A stretch of 64,000 nucleotides of DNA from an uncultured Bacteroidota bacterium (GTDB lineage: Bacteria > Bacteroidota > Bacteroidia > JADZBD01). The stretch is from NCBI GenBank assembly GCA_937924855.1, contig CALEYQ010000063.1, positions 39,171 through 103,170 of the forward strand, given 5' to 3'. Positions 62,437 to 64,000 of the stretch are shown one piece after another; the first letter of the stretch is position 1, and each line of letters opens with the position of its first letter. The notes under the pieces are model-generated. The model saw nothing but the letters and a program-made list of their open reading frames with translations, did not search any database and was not told the DNA's origin. Made by a program: the position numbers and the translations under genes.

Positions 62437-63318
62437 ATGAGCGTACTGGTAAATAAAAATTCGAAAGTAATTGTACAAGGGTTCACCGGAGGCGAAGGCA
62501 CCTTCCACTCTACCCAGATGATTGAATACGGAACCAAAGTGGTAGGTGGAGTTACCCCCGGCAAAGGTGGCAGTAAGCACCTCGACCGTCCAGTATTTAA
62601 TACCGTTGAGCAGGCTGTTAAAGAAACCGGTGCCGATGTGTCCATCATTTTTGTACCTCCTCCCTTTGCCGCAGATGCCATTATGGAAGCCGCTGAGGCC
62701 GGTATCGGAGTTATTGTTTGTATTACTGAAGGAATTCCTACCCGTGATATGATTGCGGTTAAAGAATATTTAAAAACCCGGCCTTCCCGCCTTATTGGTC
62801 CGAACTGTCCGGGTGTAATTACTGCCGGTGAAGCCAAAGTGGGTATTATGCCCGGCTTTGTTTTCAAAAAAGGAAACATCGGTATTGTATCTAAATCGGG
62901 AACCCTTACCTATGAGGCTGCCGACCAGATTGTAAAAGCCGGTTTGGGAATTACCACTGCCATCGGAATCGGAGGCGACCCCATTATTGGAACGACCACA
63001 CGCGAAGCCGTAGAATTATTCATGAACGACCCCGAGACTCAGGGCATTGTTATGATTGGAGAAATCGGTGGAGGCATGGAAGCCGAAGCTGCCCGCTGGA
63101 TTAAAGAAAACAACCGCAAACCCGTTGTCGGATTTATTGCAGGCCAAACTGCGCCTCCCGGCCGTCGCATGGGACATGCAGGAGCCATTGTGGGTGGAGC
63201 AGAAGATACAGCCGCTGCCAAAATGAAAATCATGCGCGAATGCGGCATCCATGTTTGCGAATCGCCTGCCACTCTTGGAAAAACCATGGCCGGTGTTTTG
63301 AAAAAGATTCCTGCCTGA
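62437..63318 (+). CDS. sucD: Succinate--CoA ligase (ADP-forming) alpha subunit
   Basis: A 293-residue enzyme of the citric acid cycle. It starts MSVLVNKNSKVIVQGFTGGEGTFHS; the CoA-binding Rossmann part has GGVTPGKGG; SRLIGPNCPGVITAGEAKVGIMPG and GNIGIVSKSGTLTYEAADQI follow; the active-site histidine is in GRRMGHAGAIVGG. The frame is open further upstream, but the ATG at 62,437 gives the family N-terminus. The beta subunit (sucC) is not next to it. A terminator follows. Confidence 0.97.
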   Translation: MSVLVNKNSKVIVQGFTGGEGTFHSTQMIEYGTKVVGGVTPGKGGSKHLDRPVFNTVEQAVKETGADVSIIFVPPPFAADAIMEAAEAGIGVIVCITEGIPTRDMIAVKEYLKTRPSRLIGPNCPGVITAGEAKVGIMPGFVFKKGNIGIVSKSGTLTYEAADQIVKAGLGITTAIGIGGDPIIGTTTREAVELFMNDPETQGIVMIGEIGGGMEAEAARWIKENNRKPVVGFIAGQTAPPGRRMGHAGAIVGGAEDTAAAKMKIMRECGIHVCESPATLGKTMAGVLKKIPA

Positions 63319-63344
63319 CCCTTTTTTCCATTATTAATGGAATA

Positions 63345-63377
63345 AAACCCGGAAGCTTTTTTGCATCCGGGTTTTTT
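63345..63377 (+). terminator. Rho-independent terminator of sucD
   Basis: AAACCCGGA (63,345-63,353) and TCCGGGTTT (63,366-63,374), a 9-base stem, followed by TTTTT. Confidence 0.9.
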
Positions 63378-63458
63378 GATTTTCCAAATTTCCAGTTTGT
63401 TTTTTGTTAATTGCTTTACTTTCAAGGTTTTAGCTCAGATAGTTAATTTTTAAAAAAC

Positions 63459-63488
63459 TTTAAAATTAGAGTGGTTTTTATAAATTTG
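63459..63488 (+). promoter_or_regulatory. Bacteroidota-type promoter
   Basis: TTTA (63,459-63,462), an 18-base spacer, and TAAATTTG (63,481-63,488), an exact TAnnTTTG element, 24 bases before the next gene's start. Confidence 0.6.
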
Positions 63489-63512
63489 CCATGACCGATT
63501 AAACCGTTCAAG

Positions 63513-64000
63513 TTGAAAGCATACGTTCCCCAATTTAAGCTCCTGTTCTGCCTGGTAACGGCCTTTTCATTTTTAACAGGAACATCCCAGAATATTAATT
63601 CCTATACCCCGGCACGATCCACGGGTGTGGTTTACAATTCTGTATTCTCCACTGCGAGTCCGGTTCCGGCCTGGAGAAACACAGGACCTTTTTCGCAGGA
63701 TGATAACAGATCCTTTCCCATTCCCATAGGTTTTGATTTCTGGTACGATGGGGTAAGGTATACGGAGTTATCGGTAAGTACTAATGGCTTTGTGGATTTT
63801 TCTTCTTCAACTTCCAATGGAACCGGCGCCGGTGCTTACGGATATCAAAACAGCGCCTATACAGGGGATGGGTCGGGAACCTGGAATGCACTTGCGGTGA
63901 TGTACGACGATTTGACGGCACAGGGCGGAACAGATCCCCTTGGTAACAGCATACGATATCATTTAACAGGCACAGCCCCAAACAGGATTTTCACGGTTGA
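63513..64000 (+). CDS. Secreted surface protein (3' end missing)
   Basis: The frame opens with a TTG at 63,513 and stays open to the window edge. It starts with a signal peptide (KAYVPQFKLLFCLVTAFSFLTGTSQ) followed by NINSYTPARSTGVVYNS, DDNRSFPIPIGFDFWYDG and ELSVSTNGFVDFSSSTS, the N-terminal pattern of large Bacteroidota cell-surface proteins that usually end in a T9SS sorting domain. No ATG fits: the ATG at 63,491 runs into a stop after three codons. Function cannot be judged from this fragment. Confidence 0.7.
   Translation, partial: MKAYVPQFKLLFCLVTAFSFLTGTSQNINSYTPARSTGVVYNSVFSTASPVPAWRNTGPFSQDDNRSFPIPIGFDFWYDGVRYTELSVSTNGFVDFSSSTSNGTGAGAYGYQNSAYTGDGSGTWNALAVMYDDLTAQGGTDPLGNSIRYHLTGTAPNRIFTV

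Overview
The window is a piece of a Bacteroidota (Bacteroidetes) chromosome. The evidence is the ssb-gldE-gldD gliding/T9SS cluster, several secreted proteins ending in type 9 secretion (T9SS) sorting domains, many SKKG/CKK-type lipoprotein signals, and promoters of the Bacteroidota type (TTTG ... TAnnTTTG) in front of ssb, recG, pheT, sucD and others. I cannot name the genus.

Layout. (1) 1-26,229: ordinary chromosome. It holds a partial beta-propeller repeat protein, a DUF2851 protein, ssb-gldE-gldD, a thioredoxin-fold/Omp28-like T9SS protein, recG, pheT, hrpB, a TPR-SpoIIE phosphatase, a YceI-like lipoprotein group, a second propeller protein, a PAS-SpoIIE phosphatase, an S-box-like structured RNA, a transglutaminase-like protein, and an ECF sigma / membrane protein / GldM-like operon. 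(2) 26,402-31,995: a small AT-rich cargo segment bounded by copies of the 3' end of mnmE. It carries lipoproteins, a DUF3800 protein and a membrane-anchored PD-(D/E)XK-like protein, but no integrase. (3) 31,978-60,969: an integrative element of about 29 kb inserted at the 3' end of mnmE. (4) 60,952-64,000: chromosome again, with mnmE, sucD and the start of a secreted protein.

The 29-kb element has a full-length tyrosine integrase and an HTH/zinc-ribbon protein next to mnmE. Two families of short phased iterons lie between them and the right att core, and one copy of the AGGTACAAA iteron lies just inside the left att core. Its left half has a MORN-repeat protein, a SymE-like protein overlapping a degenerate DnaB-like RecA-fold protein, and small regulators. 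Its centre is one long defence operon: XRE regulator, membrane protein with a receiver-like domain, CD-NTase-like nucleotidyltransferase, hsdM, hsdS, a RecD-like helicase with a C-terminal nuclease-like domain, hsdR and a YgjP-like metallopeptidase. A 195-residue FimB-sized recombinase follows on the other strand. Its right half is a replication module: a divergent protein with the three palm motifs of family A DNA polymerase, preceded by inverted GTTTCACTTT repeats, and opposite it an operon ending in a 1,112-residue fusion of P-loop helicase, 3'-5' exonuclease and family A polymerase. I see no relaxase or conjugation genes.

The most novel-looking parts are the nucleotidyltransferase/membrane-receiver pair built into a type I restriction operon, the helicase-exonuclease-polymerase fusion paired with a second minimal PolA-like protein, the degenerate DnaB-SymE pair, and the succession of att sites showing two rounds of insertion at mnmE. 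Domain calls are from motifs read by eye. No database search was possible.
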